From Aldehydirespirator sp965200005 (GTDB lineage Bacteria > Actinomycetota > Acidimicrobiia > Acidimicrobiales > Aldehydirespiratoraceae): a stretch of 64,000 bases of DNA. Under the pieces are notes generated by a model that ran no database searches, was not told where the DNA came from, and was given only the letters and a program-made list of their open reading frames with translations. The stretch covers positions 2,418,001-2,482,000 of the forward strand of contig OZ241331.1 of assembly GCA_965200005.1 (NCBI GenBank). Direction: 5' to 3'. The stretch's first letter is position 1, and the number at the start of each line of letters is the position of its first letter. A program made the translations under genes and the position numbers. Below are positions 24,382-33,947 of this stretch, one piece after another.

Positions 24382-26365
24382 GGGACTCGAGGCTTGGGGG
24401 TGGGGGGAGGTAGGTGAAGGCTTTAGGGTCTGGTTTGCGGGTTTGGCGCCAGTATTCGATTAGGGGCAATGGCCAGTTCTGAGCTATGCGGCCGCTCCTG
24501 CTCTTGTACCAGCTATTCACGTCGGAGATTCCCCAGGCCATCTTCGCGTTCTGTTCATCCATGTACGCGCTGTAACGCTCATAAGCCGCTGGTTTGCAAT
24601 CCATCGCACTAACTCCACGATCCGCTAGAGACCGCAGACACTCAACGACGAAATTCACACCGCACTCGGCGAAGTAGATGATGCTGCCGTTGACCACGAT
24701 GTTCGTGTTTGGCCCATACAAGCAGAACAGGTTCGGGAATCCTGGCACGCAAACACCGTTGTAGGCACGCGCGTCACCGGCCCAACTCTCATGGAGATCA
24801 ACACCGCCGCGCCCAGTCACTTGCATCGGCATCAAGAACTCTGAGGCTTTAAACCCAGTGCCATAGATGATCACGTCAGCTTCGTGAAGCGTGCCATCCC
24901 CACTACGCACACCCGTAGGTTCAATCTGCGTGATTGGCTCAGAAACTAGCTCTACGTTTGGTCGCTTTAATGTCGATGCCCAGATGCCGTTATCGAGAAT
25001 CACCCGCTTAGCACCGACTGGGTAGCGAGGCATTACCTGAGACAGCAAGTCTTCACGACCAGCAAACTGCGACTGCAGATAGCCCGTCAGAATCTGACGA
25101 GTCACGTCATTGCCAGCACTCACCGCTTCATCAAGCGGCCCCTTCCAATCGGGATCACGACGCAAGAAAGCGATCGTTCCCTCATGAGTACACCAGAACA
25201 GCCGCAGCCGGAACCAGTGCGCGTACTTGGGCAACAGTTGGAAGAGTTCAAGCAAACCCGGTGGCAACCGTTTGTGATACTGAGGCCGTGGGATAAGCCA
25301 CGGTGGTGTTCGCTGGAACACAGTCACATGTGCAGCATGCTCAGCGAGGTACGGGATGAACTGCAGGGCACTCGCACCAGTACCGATCACCACAACTCGC
25401 TGATCACTCCAGTAGATGTCATGACGCCATGACGAGCTATGAAAGCCTTCCCCAGCGAAAGTGTCGGTCCCCGAGATGTCGGGCAGAAGCGGTCGGTTGA
25501 GTTGACCAACCGCTGACACCACCGCACTGGCTTGGATCTCACTCGGAACCTCAGATGTGACGATTGCGATCCGCCAGAGTTGCGCAGTGTCATCCCACTC
25601 GAGTGACTCGACGGTTGTGTTGAAGCGGATCAGGTCACGGATGCCCCATCGGGTGGCACAGTCCCGGAAGTAGTCGAGCAACACGGGCTGACTTGAGTGA
25701 TACTCAGGCCAATCGGGCCTCTGTTCACATGAGTACGCATAGATGTGGTTGAACACATCCACTCGGCAGCCCGGGTAAGTATTCTCAAACCAGGTGCCGC
25801 CGACATCGCTGTTCTTGTCAACCACGACACAGTCGATGCCGGCCTGCTTCAGTCGGTAGGCAGCAAGAATGCCCGACATACCCGCACCGATTACCAATAC
25901 TGGTGTGTAGGTGATGTGGTCTGACCCGGAAGCACCATCGCGGGTTCTCGCAGCAGTTGCAGGCGTAACTGATACGGCAGGTGACTCAACGCTGTACGGC
26001 CAGGCTCCGACTGGAATTGGCTCGGGGCGCCGCAGGTCGCCGGTGACTGCTAGCTCCTCTCGAAGCATCATGCGGTAGCCATCGTCGAGGTCGGTGCCGG
26101 TAAGCCAATCGATGATGTCACCAACAAGCGAGTCTTCCGGAGCACACGAAGCGTCCACAGGTCGCGAGACTCCCTCTACAGCCAGCCGGCGCGCTGCCTC
26201 TAGCTGTTCGGGACTCCAACCATCCTCGGCTTCGAGAGCCCGGGCAGGGTCAAGCCACAGATCTTTCGGCACGTAGCGCATGTCGCCGTGAGCATGTGCC
26301 AGCGCAGCGAGCAAACTGGGGAGCTCAGCCTCGTCAACCAAGCGCCTCGCATACTCAGAATTCAC
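24356..26365 (-). CDS. Baeyer-Villiger monooxygenase (HAPMO-like, N-terminally extended)
   Basis: 669-aa FAD/NADPH monooxygenase inserting oxygen next to a carbonyl. The type I fingerprint FxGxxxHxxxW is exact (FAGEGFHSSSW, ~302-312), between two Rossmann motifs GAGMSG (~160-165) and GTGASA (~322). An extra ~140-residue N-terminal domain (EYARRLVDEAELPSLLAALA onward) is the arrangement of 4-hydroxyacetophenone monooxygenase-like enzymes. The frame extends to 26596 through the DsbA gene; GTG 26365 with GGGGGTTGAA just upstream is the preferred start, 28 bases after the DsbA-like stop. Substrate unknown, ketone or cyclic terpenoid plausible. Confidence 0.88.
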   Translation of the reverse strand: MNSEYARRLVDEAELPSLLAALAHAHGDMRYVPKDLWLDPARALEAEDGWSPEQLEAARRLAVEGVSRPVDASCAPEDSLVGDIIDWLTGTDLDDGYRMMLREELAVTGDLRRPEPIPVGAWPYSVESPAVSVTPATAARTRDGASGSDHITYTPVLVIGAGMSGILAAYRLKQAGIDCVVVDKNSDVGGTWFENTYPGCRVDVFNHIYAYSCEQRPDWPEYHSSQPVLLDYFRDCATRWGIRDLIRFNTTVESLEWDDTAQLWRIAIVTSEVPSEIQASAVVSAVGQLNRPLLPDISGTDTFAGEGFHSSSWRHDIYWSDQRVVVIGTGASALQFIPYLAEHAAHVTVFQRTPPWLIPRPQYHKRLPPGLLELFQLLPKYAHWFRLRLFWCTHEGTIAFLRRDPDWKGPLDEAVSAGNDVTRQILTGYLQSQFAGREDLLSQVMPRYPVGAKRVILDNGIWASTLKRPNVELVSEPITQIEPTGVRSGDGTLHEADVIIYGTGFKASEFLMPMQVTGRGGVDLHESWAGDARAYNGVCVPGFPNLFCLYGPNTNIVVNGSIIYFAECGVNFVVECLRSLADRGVSAMDCKPAAYERYSAYMDEQNAKMAWGISDVNSWYKSRSGRIAQNWPLPLIEYWRQTRKPDPKAFTYLPPPPSLESRAQTDSTR

Positions 26366-26393
26366 TTCAACCCCCCGAGGATCCTGCAGCGGG

Positions 26394-27101
26394 TCACTGG
26401 GAGTTGAATTCGATGATCTCACCTCGGTTGATGCTGACCCAGTCGCGCGCTTCGATGTATGGCTTGAAAGTCTTGGCAATGACCTTCTCATCCCGACGTG
26501 ACTTAGGTCGTTGCAGTTCATACAGATGCGGGAACTCCAGCCAGGAAGTAACGGCGTTCCACAAGCGCAACGCTGCTGCACCTTTTGGTGGATCAATCAG
26601 CACAGGGCCAAACAGTGCTTGATCTCCGAAGAACAGTGTCGGCACACCAAAGCCGCCTGCTGCCATAACACGGTTGTGTTCTGCGCGTACCTCGTCGTGT
26701 GTGCTTTCATCCTCGAGCGACTCGTCTACAGTCGCTGGGTCAAGGCCGATCTCAGTCAGTAGAGCCCTTGCAACATCAGGCTCATGTACCCGTAGACCTT
26801 GCTCGTGTAACGCCCTACCGGAACGCTCATACCAAGCATCGAGATCAGCCATACTGTTGCGGCGCAACACCGCACCTATTCGCATCAATGACCATCCGTA
26901 CGACCAGGGGCGTTCCCAGGGGTGCTTCTTTCCTTCGAAGCGGTTGACCTCTTCAAGGCTGAAGAACTTCCAATTGATAGTCAAATCGATCTGGCTGCGC
27001 ACATCGCGGATCCACTTGGATGTCTGGTATGCCCAGGGACACAACACATCGAAGTGAAAGTCCACGACACTCGTGTCGACTTCATGATTAGAAGAATCCA
27101 T
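26394..27101 (-). CDS. DsbA-family (FrnE/2-hydroxychromene isomerase-like) protein
   Basis: 235-aa thioredoxin-fold protein. The N-terminal VVDFHFDVLCPWAYQTSKW has one Cys (CPWA) in place of the CxxC pair, as in glutathione- or mycothiol-using DsbA-like isomerases; the cis-Pro region is GGFGVPTLFFG. No signal peptide, so cytoplasmic. GGAGG lies ten bases before the ATG, inside the last codons of the upstream gene. Neighbours are an oxygenase and a BVMO, which suggests a catabolic isomerase or thiol transferase role rather than protein folding. Confidence 0.82.
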   Translation of the reverse strand: MDSSNHEVDTSVVDFHFDVLCPWAYQTSKWIRDVRSQIDLTINWKFFSLEEVNRFEGKKHPWERPWSYGWSLMRIGAVLRRNSMADLDAWYERSGRALHEQGLRVHEPDVARALLTEIGLDPATVDESLEDESTHDEVRAEHNRVMAAGGFGVPTLFFGDQALFGPVLIDPPKGAAALRLWNAVTSWLEFPHLYELQRPKSRRDEKVIAKTFKPYIEARDWVSINRGEIIEFNSQ

Positions 27102-27107
27102 GAAAGG

Positions 27108-28097
27108 TCAGCCTCCGTAATGGTCTGTGGTGTTCTTGCCTGATCGCATCTCACCAATAGCCAGTTGAACATCACTGATCGCACTCTCAAGTGCCTGAAT
27201 AACCATGTCTCGATCGGCCGTGAATTCCAGATCTTGGATCAGTGCTTCCAGCCGTCCCTGGGAGCGCCAAGCCACCAGTTTGGCCCATTCCGTCCAGAGA
27301 ACCTCATGGTCATCTACAATGATCAGATCCGCAGTACGACTCTGCAAATCAACCGAAGTATCCAGGGAAACGTAGGCACTCACCATTGAGATGCGCTCAC
27401 ACATGGCACTCAGTGGCGCCGCACGATGCACCACCATGTCGCCTTGCATGGCTAATGCGTAACCAGGTCCGGGGAGGTCAGGAGTTACAACCCGCTCCCC
27501 CGACGGAGTCTTGTTCTCCGCTGCCATTTCGGCTGCTTCCGATTTGGTTCCCCAGAAGTACTGGAATCGTCCTCCCGCAACCTGAGCTGGATCAGTCACA
27601 GTCAGCACATAAGTGAGTGGCACTGTGTCGTTGTGCCACTTGTCGATCGCAGCGTCCAAACTCGATGGTTCGAAATTGATATGTCCGGTCTGTAGTGCCA
27701 TTGGATGTGGTGCAACGGGCACGCCAAATATGTGACGGAGGTGCTCGCAGACATCTTCGTTCTGGCAGAAGTCACGCAGCCACCGTGAGCGGTAGCAGCC
27801 GCCACGCACCATGTTCTCGATGCGATCACCGGCGGGCCGGGCAAACGGCTTGAGCCGGCGTGCCACGTCCAACATCAGCCGCGCACCGTCATCACTAAGC
27901 ATCCGGAACGGTGATGAAGCAGCTACTGGTGTTGCCTTAGTGGCGATCTCGGCGTCGGTGTAACCGAGGTCGCTCAACATCACAATCTCGTCGGGCTCAT
28001 CAAGTTGGAGATGAACAGCGGGATCAAATGCGGGTTCATCGTCAAACCACTCATAGCCAGCGGGTTGCGTGCGCGGGAACGGGACGGCAACACCCAT
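27108..28097 (-). CDS. Putative Fe(II)/2OG oxygenase-like protein
   Basis: 329-aa protein with a plausible double-stranded beta-helix: WHNDTVPLTYVLTVTD supplies an HxD pair, and GDMVVHRAAPL the distal His, followed by Arg in CERISMVSAY at the 2OG-binding position. N- and C-terminal ~80 residues are not recognised. It is first of a three-gene unit with the DsbA-like and BVMO genes (gaps 6 and 28 bases). Divergent from the carboxylase cluster; starts are 36 bases apart. Oxygenase activity is inferred from ligand pattern only. Confidence 0.6.
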   Translation of the reverse strand: MGVAVPFPRTQPAGYEWFDDEPAFDPAVHLQLDEPDEIVMLSDLGYTDAEIATKATPVAASSPFRMLSDDGARLMLDVARRLKPFARPAGDRIENMVRGGCYRSRWLRDFCQNEDVCEHLRHIFGVPVAPHPMALQTGHINFEPSSLDAAIDKWHNDTVPLTYVLTVTDPAQVAGGRFQYFWGTKSEAAEMAAENKTPSGERVVTPDLPGPGYALAMQGDMVVHRAAPLSAMCERISMVSAYVSLDTSVDLQSRTADLIIVDDHEVLWTEWAKLVAWRSQGRLEALIQDLEFTADRDMVIQALESAISDVQLAIGEMRSGKNTTDHYGG

Positions 28098-28133
28098 CCC
28101 GTCACTTTAGGTGCGATCGCGGGTCAAACGAGC

Positions 28134-29852
28134 ATGCCCAGTAGCGCTAGCGTTCCGCCTGTGAGGTTGCCGCTGAAGCAACGCAGCGGTGCGGGTTTGC
28201 TTGCCCCTCCGCTGCGATCCACGCTCGACACCGCCGGCGCTGACTTCTCACGAAACCGTGATGACATGGCCGAGCAGCTCGACGAGATCGACGGTTTGCT
28301 TGACGAAGCAGAAGCTGGTGGTGGCCTAGCCGCTATGGATCGGATGCGTCGCCGCAACAAGCTGCCAATCCGTGAACGGATCGCCAACGTCATCGATCCG
28401 GGCAGTCCGTTCCTAGAGATCAGCGCACTCGCCGCCTACGACTCCGACTACACGATCGGCGGCGGGATGGTCGTTGGCATTGGCGTCATCGGCGGAACCG
28501 AATGCGTCATCATGGGCAATGATCCAAGCGTTCTTGCTGGAGCCTTAACCCCGTATGCCAGCAAGAAGTGGATGCGGGCTCTCGAACTGTCGCGCGACAA
28601 TCATCTGCCCTATATCAGCTTTGTTGAATCTGCCGGTGCTGATCTGCGTCTCGGTGACAGTGGCGGTGGTGGAGGCGGGTTCACGGGTGGACGTGGCCGC
28701 AGATCTCAGCTAACCCACTTTGCGGAGACTGGGCGTTTCTTTTATGAGATGATCGAACTGTCCAAGATGCGGATACCGACCGTATGCATCGTGTTTGGCT
28801 CTTCGACTGCTGGTGGCGCTTATCAACCTGGCCTGTCGGATTACAACATCGTTGTCTCCGACCAGTCAAAAATCTTTCTCGCTGGCCCGCCACTAGTGAA
28901 GATGGCAACTGGAGAGACCTCGGATGCCGAGACTCTTGGTGGAGCACGCCTGCATGCGGAGACATCAGGGCTTGGGGACTATTTCGCTTTAGATGAGATG
29001 GACGCAATTCGCATGTGTCGTGAAGTTGTCTCACATCTCAATCACAACAAGCCGCATCCTCATCCGACCATGCCTGCTGATCCACCAGTGCATGATCCCG
29101 AAGAATTGCTAGGGATTGTTAGTCGTGATCTGCGCCGCCCGTTTGATATGCGAGAGGTAATTGCCCGGGTCGTGGATGGGTCACGCTTTGAGGAATACAA
29201 GGCCCTATTTGGCACCACTCTTGTTTGCGGATGGGCATCGATTTGTGGATACCCAGTCGGGATCCTCGCCAACAATGGCGTGTTATATCCTGACTCCGCT
29301 CAGAAGGGTGCAACCTTCATTCAACTGTGCAATCAAGTTGACATCCCGCTGGTTTTCTTGCAGAACATCACCGGTTTCATGGTGGGACGGGATTACGAAG
29401 CAGACGGCATAGTCAAAAAGGGATCACAGATGATCAATGCGGTCACTAACTCGACCGTGCCGCATCTCACCGTGATCATCGGTTCGTCGTATGGAGCAGG
29501 CACATATGGCATGTCGGGTCGTGCGTTTGGTAACCGCTTCACCTGGCTATGGCCAACCGCGAAGATCGCCGTGATGGGGCCCAAACAGATTGCGGGGGTT
29601 ATGTCACAAGTGCGCCGGGCTCGCGCTAAGCGCAAAGGCCAGACGATTGACGAAGACAAAGAGGCGCAGATCGTGGCGAGGGCAGAAGCGATCCAGGAAC
29701 GTGGATCGGTGGCACTGCGGGCCACCGGCGCCATAACCGACGATGGCATCATCGATCCCCGCGACACTCGTGATGTGCTCGGCATGTGCTTGTCGGTGGT
29801 CGGGAACCGGCCCATCGCCGGCGCCGAAAGCTATGGCGTGTACCGGTTGTGA
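28134..29852 (+). CDS. Acyl-CoA carboxylase beta subunit (carboxyltransferase; MCC/geranyl-CoA type)
   Basis: 572-aa carboxyltransferase transferring CO2 from biotin to an acyl-CoA. The N-terminal RNKLPIRERIANVIDPGSPF and FGSSTAGGAYQPGLSDYNIV, and the C-terminal NITGFMVGRDYEADGIVKKG with GSSYGAGTYGMSGRAFGNR, match methylcrotonyl- and geranyl-CoA carboxylase beta subunits rather than acetyl/propionyl types. ATG 28134 was chosen because the N-terminus PPLRSTLDTAGADFSRN is the family start; the longer frame overlaps the divergent gene. Followed by its alpha subunit and an AtuA-like gene, which favours geranyl-CoA or a related branched substrate. Confidence 0.9.
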   Translation: MPSSASVPPVRLPLKQRSGAGLLAPPLRSTLDTAGADFSRNRDDMAEQLDEIDGLLDEAEAGGGLAAMDRMRRRNKLPIRERIANVIDPGSPFLEISALAAYDSDYTIGGGMVVGIGVIGGTECVIMGNDPSVLAGALTPYASKKWMRALELSRDNHLPYISFVESAGADLRLGDSGGGGGGFTGGRGRRSQLTHFAETGRFFYEMIELSKMRIPTVCIVFGSSTAGGAYQPGLSDYNIVVSDQSKIFLAGPPLVKMATGETSDAETLGGARLHAETSGLGDYFALDEMDAIRMCREVVSHLNHNKPHPHPTMPADPPVHDPEELLGIVSRDLRRPFDMREVIARVVDGSRFEEYKALFGTTLVCGWASICGYPVGILANNGVLYPDSAQKGATFIQLCNQVDIPLVFLQNITGFMVGRDYEADGIVKKGSQMINAVTNSTVPHLTVIIGSSYGAGTYGMSGRAFGNRFTWLWPTAKIAVMGPKQIAGVMSQVRRARAKRKGQTIDEDKEAQIVARAEAIQERGSVALRATGAITDDGIIDPRDTRDVLGMCLSVVGNRPIAGAESYGVYRL

Positions 29853-29901
29853 CCACCCATGTCCTCGGCCCACGCCTCGCTGTAGACCCACCGTGACGAG
29901 C

Positions 29902-31884
29902 ATGAGAACGATCAACACGTTGCTCGTTGCTAACCGGGGTGAGATTGCCCGCCGAGTGTTCCACACCGCTCGGTTGATGGGTATGCGATGCGTTGCGGTG
30001 TATGTGGACGCCGACGCAGACGCGCCGTTCGTGAACGAGGCCGATACCGCGGTACGTCTCACAGGTGGCTATCTCGATGCTGCGGGTGTGGTGGCTGCCG
30101 CGCTACGAGCAGGCGCTGACGCCATTCACCCCGGCTATGGCTTCCTGTCTGAGAACGCAGGCTTTGCTCGTGCGGTGGATGAAGCTGGGCTGGCCTGGGT
30201 GGGCCCCTCCCCCGAGGCCATCGCAACGATGGGTGACAAGTTGGAAGCCAAAGCCGCCGCGGTGGCTGCTGGAATGCCAACCTTGCCGTCGTGTGAAGAT
30301 CCCCGCAACGCTGACAGAGTCGGTTTCCCGCTGCTTGTTAAAGCGGCTGCGGGTGGTGGTGGCAAAGGCATGCGTCTTGTGGAGCAGGCCGAGCACCTTG
30401 AGGATGCAGTAGCGGCTGCTCAGCGTGAAGCGCTTGGTGGTTTCGGTGATGCCACCGTCTTCATGGAGCGCTACCTGCCGCGGTGTCGTCACATCGAGAT
30501 CCAGATCCTGGGCGACACCCACGGCAATGTTGTCCATCTCGGTGAGCGGGAATGTTCGATCCAGCGCCGTCATCAGAAGATCATCGAGGAGTCACCATCT
30601 ACTGCGGTTGACCCCGCCTTGCGTACCGCTATGGGCGAGGCTGCGGTGCGCCTTGCCCGCTCGATCGGTTACTCGTCGGCTGGCACTGTGGAGTTGGTGC
30701 TCGACGAGGACACTCACGAGTTCTATTTCCTGGAGGTCAACACCCGGCTGCAGGTCGAGCATCCCGTGACCGAAGAGGTCACTGGCATCGATCTCGTTAG
30801 GGAACAGTTGCGTGTAGCGGCTGGCGAGCCGCTGGGGTACACCCAGGAAGACATCGGCTCCAATGGCCACGCTATCGAAGCGCGCTTGTATGCAGAGGAT
30901 CCAGCAGCCGGATTCCTGCCTGCTGTGGGCTGTCTGGCTGCCTATGAGGTGCCGGCCGATCTCAAACTCCGATTCGACAGCGGAGTTGAGCAGGGCACCG
31001 AGGTTGGACTGGATTTTGATCCGATGCTGGCCAAGGTGATTGCACATGCACCGACCAGGCGTGAGGCCGCGGCCCGCCTGGCATTGGGGCTTGAGCGTCT
31101 GCATCTCGGTGGGGTCACTACCAACCGTCACTTCCTGGTGGAAGTTCTGCGTAGTGAGGCTTTCGCTGCTGGTGACACCACCACCGACTTCATCGAACGG
31201 TGTGCGCCGCCCACATCATTGAGCCTCACAGCCGAGCGCCGCTGTGATCTGGCTGTGGCAGCCGCGATGTGGCTCCAAGCCAGGCAACGATCAGAAGCAA
31301 CGACCTTGGGCTGGTTGCCGGCAGGCTGGCGACATGGTCGATTGCCGATGGAGTGGGTCGAGCTAGCCGTCGACGGCGACGCTGCAGCGACGCTCAAGGT
31401 CTCGTATAGGCCGAGTCGTGATGGCACCTTCGATGTGACCGTCGACGGAGACGGTTCGAAGTCTGCGGTAGCTGCGGTGAGAGCCTGGTCGCCGAGCGAA
31501 CTTGACCTTGAGTGGGATGACTGCCGGGTTCGTTACCAGGTGGGGGTCGACGGCGACACGCTGTACCTCACCGGAGACTTTGAGACCACCACCGTTACGG
31601 TCATCCCTCGTTTTGCTGTCACCGATGGCACAGATGTCCAGGGCGGATTTGTTGCTCCTATGCCTGGTGTGATCGTGGAGGTGTTGGTGGAGGTCGGCCA
31701 AGCTGTTTCCGCGGGATCGACGCTGGTGGTTATGGAAGGCATGAAGATGGAGCACCATGTGAAGGCTCCGTCGGATGGGACGGTCACAGAGGTGCTTGTG
31801 CGCTCCGGCGACCAGGTCGGGAACGGTTCTTCATTGCTTGTGTTTGAGTCTGCCGAGCCGGCGAGCACTGCGACCGCTCCGTAG
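29902..31884 (+). CDS. Acyl-CoA carboxylase alpha subunit (biotin carboxylase-BCCP)
   Basis: 660-aa biotin-dependent carboxylase. Biotin carboxylase domain ~1-445: ANRGEIARRV, HPGYGFLSENAGFA, ATP-grasp KAAAGGGGKGMRLVE, ERECSIQRRHQKIIEESPS, EVNTRLQVEHPVTEE. A BT-like linker (~500-580) follows, then a biotinyl domain with MEGMKMEHHV whose central Lys carries biotin. ATG 29902 or the GTG nine bases before gives the standard LLVANRGE start. Gap of 49 bases from the beta subunit. Together they form the holoenzyme. Confidence 0.93.
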   Translation: MRTINTLLVANRGEIARRVFHTARLMGMRCVAVYVDADADAPFVNEADTAVRLTGGYLDAAGVVAAALRAGADAIHPGYGFLSENAGFARAVDEAGLAWVGPSPEAIATMGDKLEAKAAAVAAGMPTLPSCEDPRNADRVGFPLLVKAAAGGGGKGMRLVEQAEHLEDAVAAAQREALGGFGDATVFMERYLPRCRHIEIQILGDTHGNVVHLGERECSIQRRHQKIIEESPSTAVDPALRTAMGEAAVRLARSIGYSSAGTVELVLDEDTHEFYFLEVNTRLQVEHPVTEEVTGIDLVREQLRVAAGEPLGYTQEDIGSNGHAIEARLYAEDPAAGFLPAVGCLAAYEVPADLKLRFDSGVEQGTEVGLDFDPMLAKVIAHAPTRREAAARLALGLERLHLGGVTTNRHFLVEVLRSEAFAAGDTTTDFIERCAPPTSLSLTAERRCDLAVAAAMWLQARQRSEATTLGWLPAGWRHGRLPMEWVELAVDGDAAATLKVSYRPSRDGTFDVTVDGDGSKSAVAAVRAWSPSELDLEWDDCRVRYQVGVDGDTLYLTGDFETTTVTVIPRFAVTDGTDVQGGFVAPMPGVIVEVLVEVGQAVSAGSTLVVMEGMKMEHHVKAPSDGTVTEVLVRSGDQVGNGSSLLVFESAEPASTATAP

Positions 31885-31899
31885 CACCTAAAGGTTCGC

Positions 31900-33822
31900 A
31901 TGGCTGATCCGATCCGCATCGCCAACTGCTCGGGGTTCTATGGCGATCGCCTCTCGGCTGCGGCCGAGATGGTTGAAGGCGGCCCGATCGATGTGCTCAC
32001 GGGTGACTGGCTTGCCGAGTTAACGATGTTGATCCTGGCTCGCACGCGCAGCAGACGCCCTGGTGGGGGGTACGCGCGGACATTCGTGACTCAGATGGAA
32101 CAGGTGATGGGCACCTGTCTTGATCAGGGCATCAAGGTTGTGTCCAATGCTGGTGGGCTTGATCCTCGGGGCTGTGCCGAGGCGGTGGCTGAGGTTGCTA
32201 GTCGCCTGGGTCTGTCGCCACGGATCGCGTTTGTTGACGGCGATGACTTGATGGCTCGCCTGCAGCCCGATTCTGAGGCACCTGTGCGCTTGCGTGCTTT
32301 TGGGCGCCAGAGCGCTTCACCATCAACAGGCCCGGAATCGCACTCGATCGACGGGGAACGTGTCGGTGATGGCGCAGCGTCATTCGATACGTCAGGTCTG
32401 ATTACTGCAAACGCCTATCTCGGGTGCTGGGGCATTGTCGAAGCGCTGAGGCACGGTGCCGACATTGTGGTGACAGGTCGGGTAACTGATGCTGCGGTTG
32501 TTTGTGGCCCGGCTGCCTGGCATCACAACTGGGCAATCGACGACTGGGATGCCCTTGCCGGTGCGGTTGTCGCAGGCCATGTCATCGAGTGCGGTACTCA
32601 GGCGACCGGTGGCAACTACTCATTCTTCAGCGAACTCGACGGCTTGGATCGCACAGGTTTCCCCTGGGCAGAGATCGCTGACGACGGGTCGTCGGTGATT
32701 GGCAAGCACCCAGGCACCGGCGGAGCGGTAACGGTGGGCACGGTCACCGCACAATTGCTCTATGAGATCGACGCTCCCGGATACCTGGGCCCTGATGTGG
32801 TGGCGCGCTTCGACACGATCCGCTTGACGCAGACCGCCAGAGAGCGGGTCTCGATCGATCGGGTGCGAGGCGAGCCCCCTCCCCCGACGCTCAAAGTCGC
32901 CACCAATGAACTTGGCGGGTATCGCAGCGAGATCCAGATAGCTCTAACCGGATTGGACATAGACGCCAAGGCTGCTCTCGTTCATGACGCCTTTTGGAGG
33001 GCTTGCTCGTTCCAACCGTCCGACTACGACAGGGTGGTTGAACGGGTGGTGCGCAGTGACAAGGTCGATCCGGCAAGCAACGAGGAAGCCACGGCTTGGT
33101 GGCGCCTCACAGTGTTCGACCAAGATGACAGAAGGCTCGGCCGCAAGCTCTCAAATGCACTCAATGAGCTAGCGCTTGCCACGATCCCAGGCATGTACGG
33201 CGCTGGTTCATCGACCCGCCCCAAGGCATTTGGCGTCTATCGGCCCGCCCGAGTGGATGCACCGCTAGTGCCGCAACACGTGACGTTTCTGGATGGTGAA
33301 CACACAGTTGTAGATGCTCTTCCACGCGCCCTAACTTCCAAGCTGGCTGGGGTAGCAAGAGGTCCCCACCAGGTCTCGGTGTCGACTGATGGCCATGGGG
33401 GCATGGCCTTGGTCGGAGAAGAATCCTCCGGATCTGAGTCACCGAGTGCACATGTCGGCACGGGGAACGTGGTGGCACCTCTCGGTTGGGTCATTGGTGC
33501 CCGATCGGGAGACAAGGGTGGCAACGCAAACCTCGGAGTGTTTGCTCGCAGTCGCGAAGCGTTCGAATGGATTGACGAGTTCCTGACAGTCGAGCGCCTC
33601 AAGCAGTTGCTGCCAGAAGCCTCTGACCTTCAGGTTGATCGTTACCGCTTAGCCAACATCTGGTCGCTGAATTTTGTGCTGCGAGGCATCCTCGGCGATG
33701 GTGTGGCCGCTTCCTGGCGTAAGGATCCTCAAGCGAAGAGCCTCGGCGAGTGGCTGCGGGCACGCATCGTTGAGATTCCCGCAAGCCTGCTTCCCAACGA
33801 CCGAGTGAGATCACTTGGCTAG
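31900..33822 (+). CDS. AtuA-like (DUF1446) acyclic terpene utilisation family protein
   Basis: 640-aa protein of the AtuA family. The N-terminal domain (~1-450) begins RIANCSGFYGDRLSAAAEMV and contains DVLTGDWLAELTMLILAR, SNAGGLDPRGCAEAV, YLGCWGIVEALRHGADIVVT and GNYSFFSELDG; the C-terminal AtuA-like domain has GWVIGARSGDKGGNANLGVF. AtuA is required for citronellol/geraniol growth in Pseudomonas, but its reaction is unknown. Sits 15 bases after the alpha carboxylase subunit, so the same operon is very likely. Confidence 0.88.
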   Translation: MADPIRIANCSGFYGDRLSAAAEMVEGGPIDVLTGDWLAELTMLILARTRSRRPGGGYARTFVTQMEQVMGTCLDQGIKVVSNAGGLDPRGCAEAVAEVASRLGLSPRIAFVDGDDLMARLQPDSEAPVRLRAFGRQSASPSTGPESHSIDGERVGDGAASFDTSGLITANAYLGCWGIVEALRHGADIVVTGRVTDAAVVCGPAAWHHNWAIDDWDALAGAVVAGHVIECGTQATGGNYSFFSELDGLDRTGFPWAEIADDGSSVIGKHPGTGGAVTVGTVTAQLLYEIDAPGYLGPDVVARFDTIRLTQTARERVSIDRVRGEPPPPTLKVATNELGGYRSEIQIALTGLDIDAKAALVHDAFWRACSFQPSDYDRVVERVVRSDKVDPASNEEATAWWRLTVFDQDDRRLGRKLSNALNELALATIPGMYGAGSSTRPKAFGVYRPARVDAPLVPQHVTFLDGEHTVVDALPRALTSKLAGVARGPHQVSVSTDGHGGMALVGEESSGSESPSAHVGTGNVVAPLGWVIGARSGDKGGNANLGVFARSREAFEWIDEFLTVERLKQLLPEASDLQVDRYRLANIWSLNFVLRGILGDGVAASWRKDPQAKSLGEWLRARIVEIPASLLPNDRVRSLG

Positions 33823-33947
33823 CCTCCATCACGTGAGAAACGGCTGTAGTTGGGTGGCGGCGCGGCGAGCGAATCTTGAGCTAACCGGTTGCGCGGTGTG
33901 CTCCTTGCGGCCTCGAAGCTGAGTCTCGAGGAGCCGACGCTAAGCAG

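Noticed and set aside
19718..24400. Accessory patch considered as a prophage or integrative element
   Set aside because: No integrase, transposase, structural phage gene, or tRNA-flanking direct repeats were found.
26394..26596. N-terminal extension of the BVMO frame into the DsbA-like gene, including a CxCG..CxxC pattern
   Set aside because: The apparent zinc-finger residues are the out-of-frame reading of the DsbA-like coding sequence; the GTG at 26365 has a ribosome site and gives normal family length.
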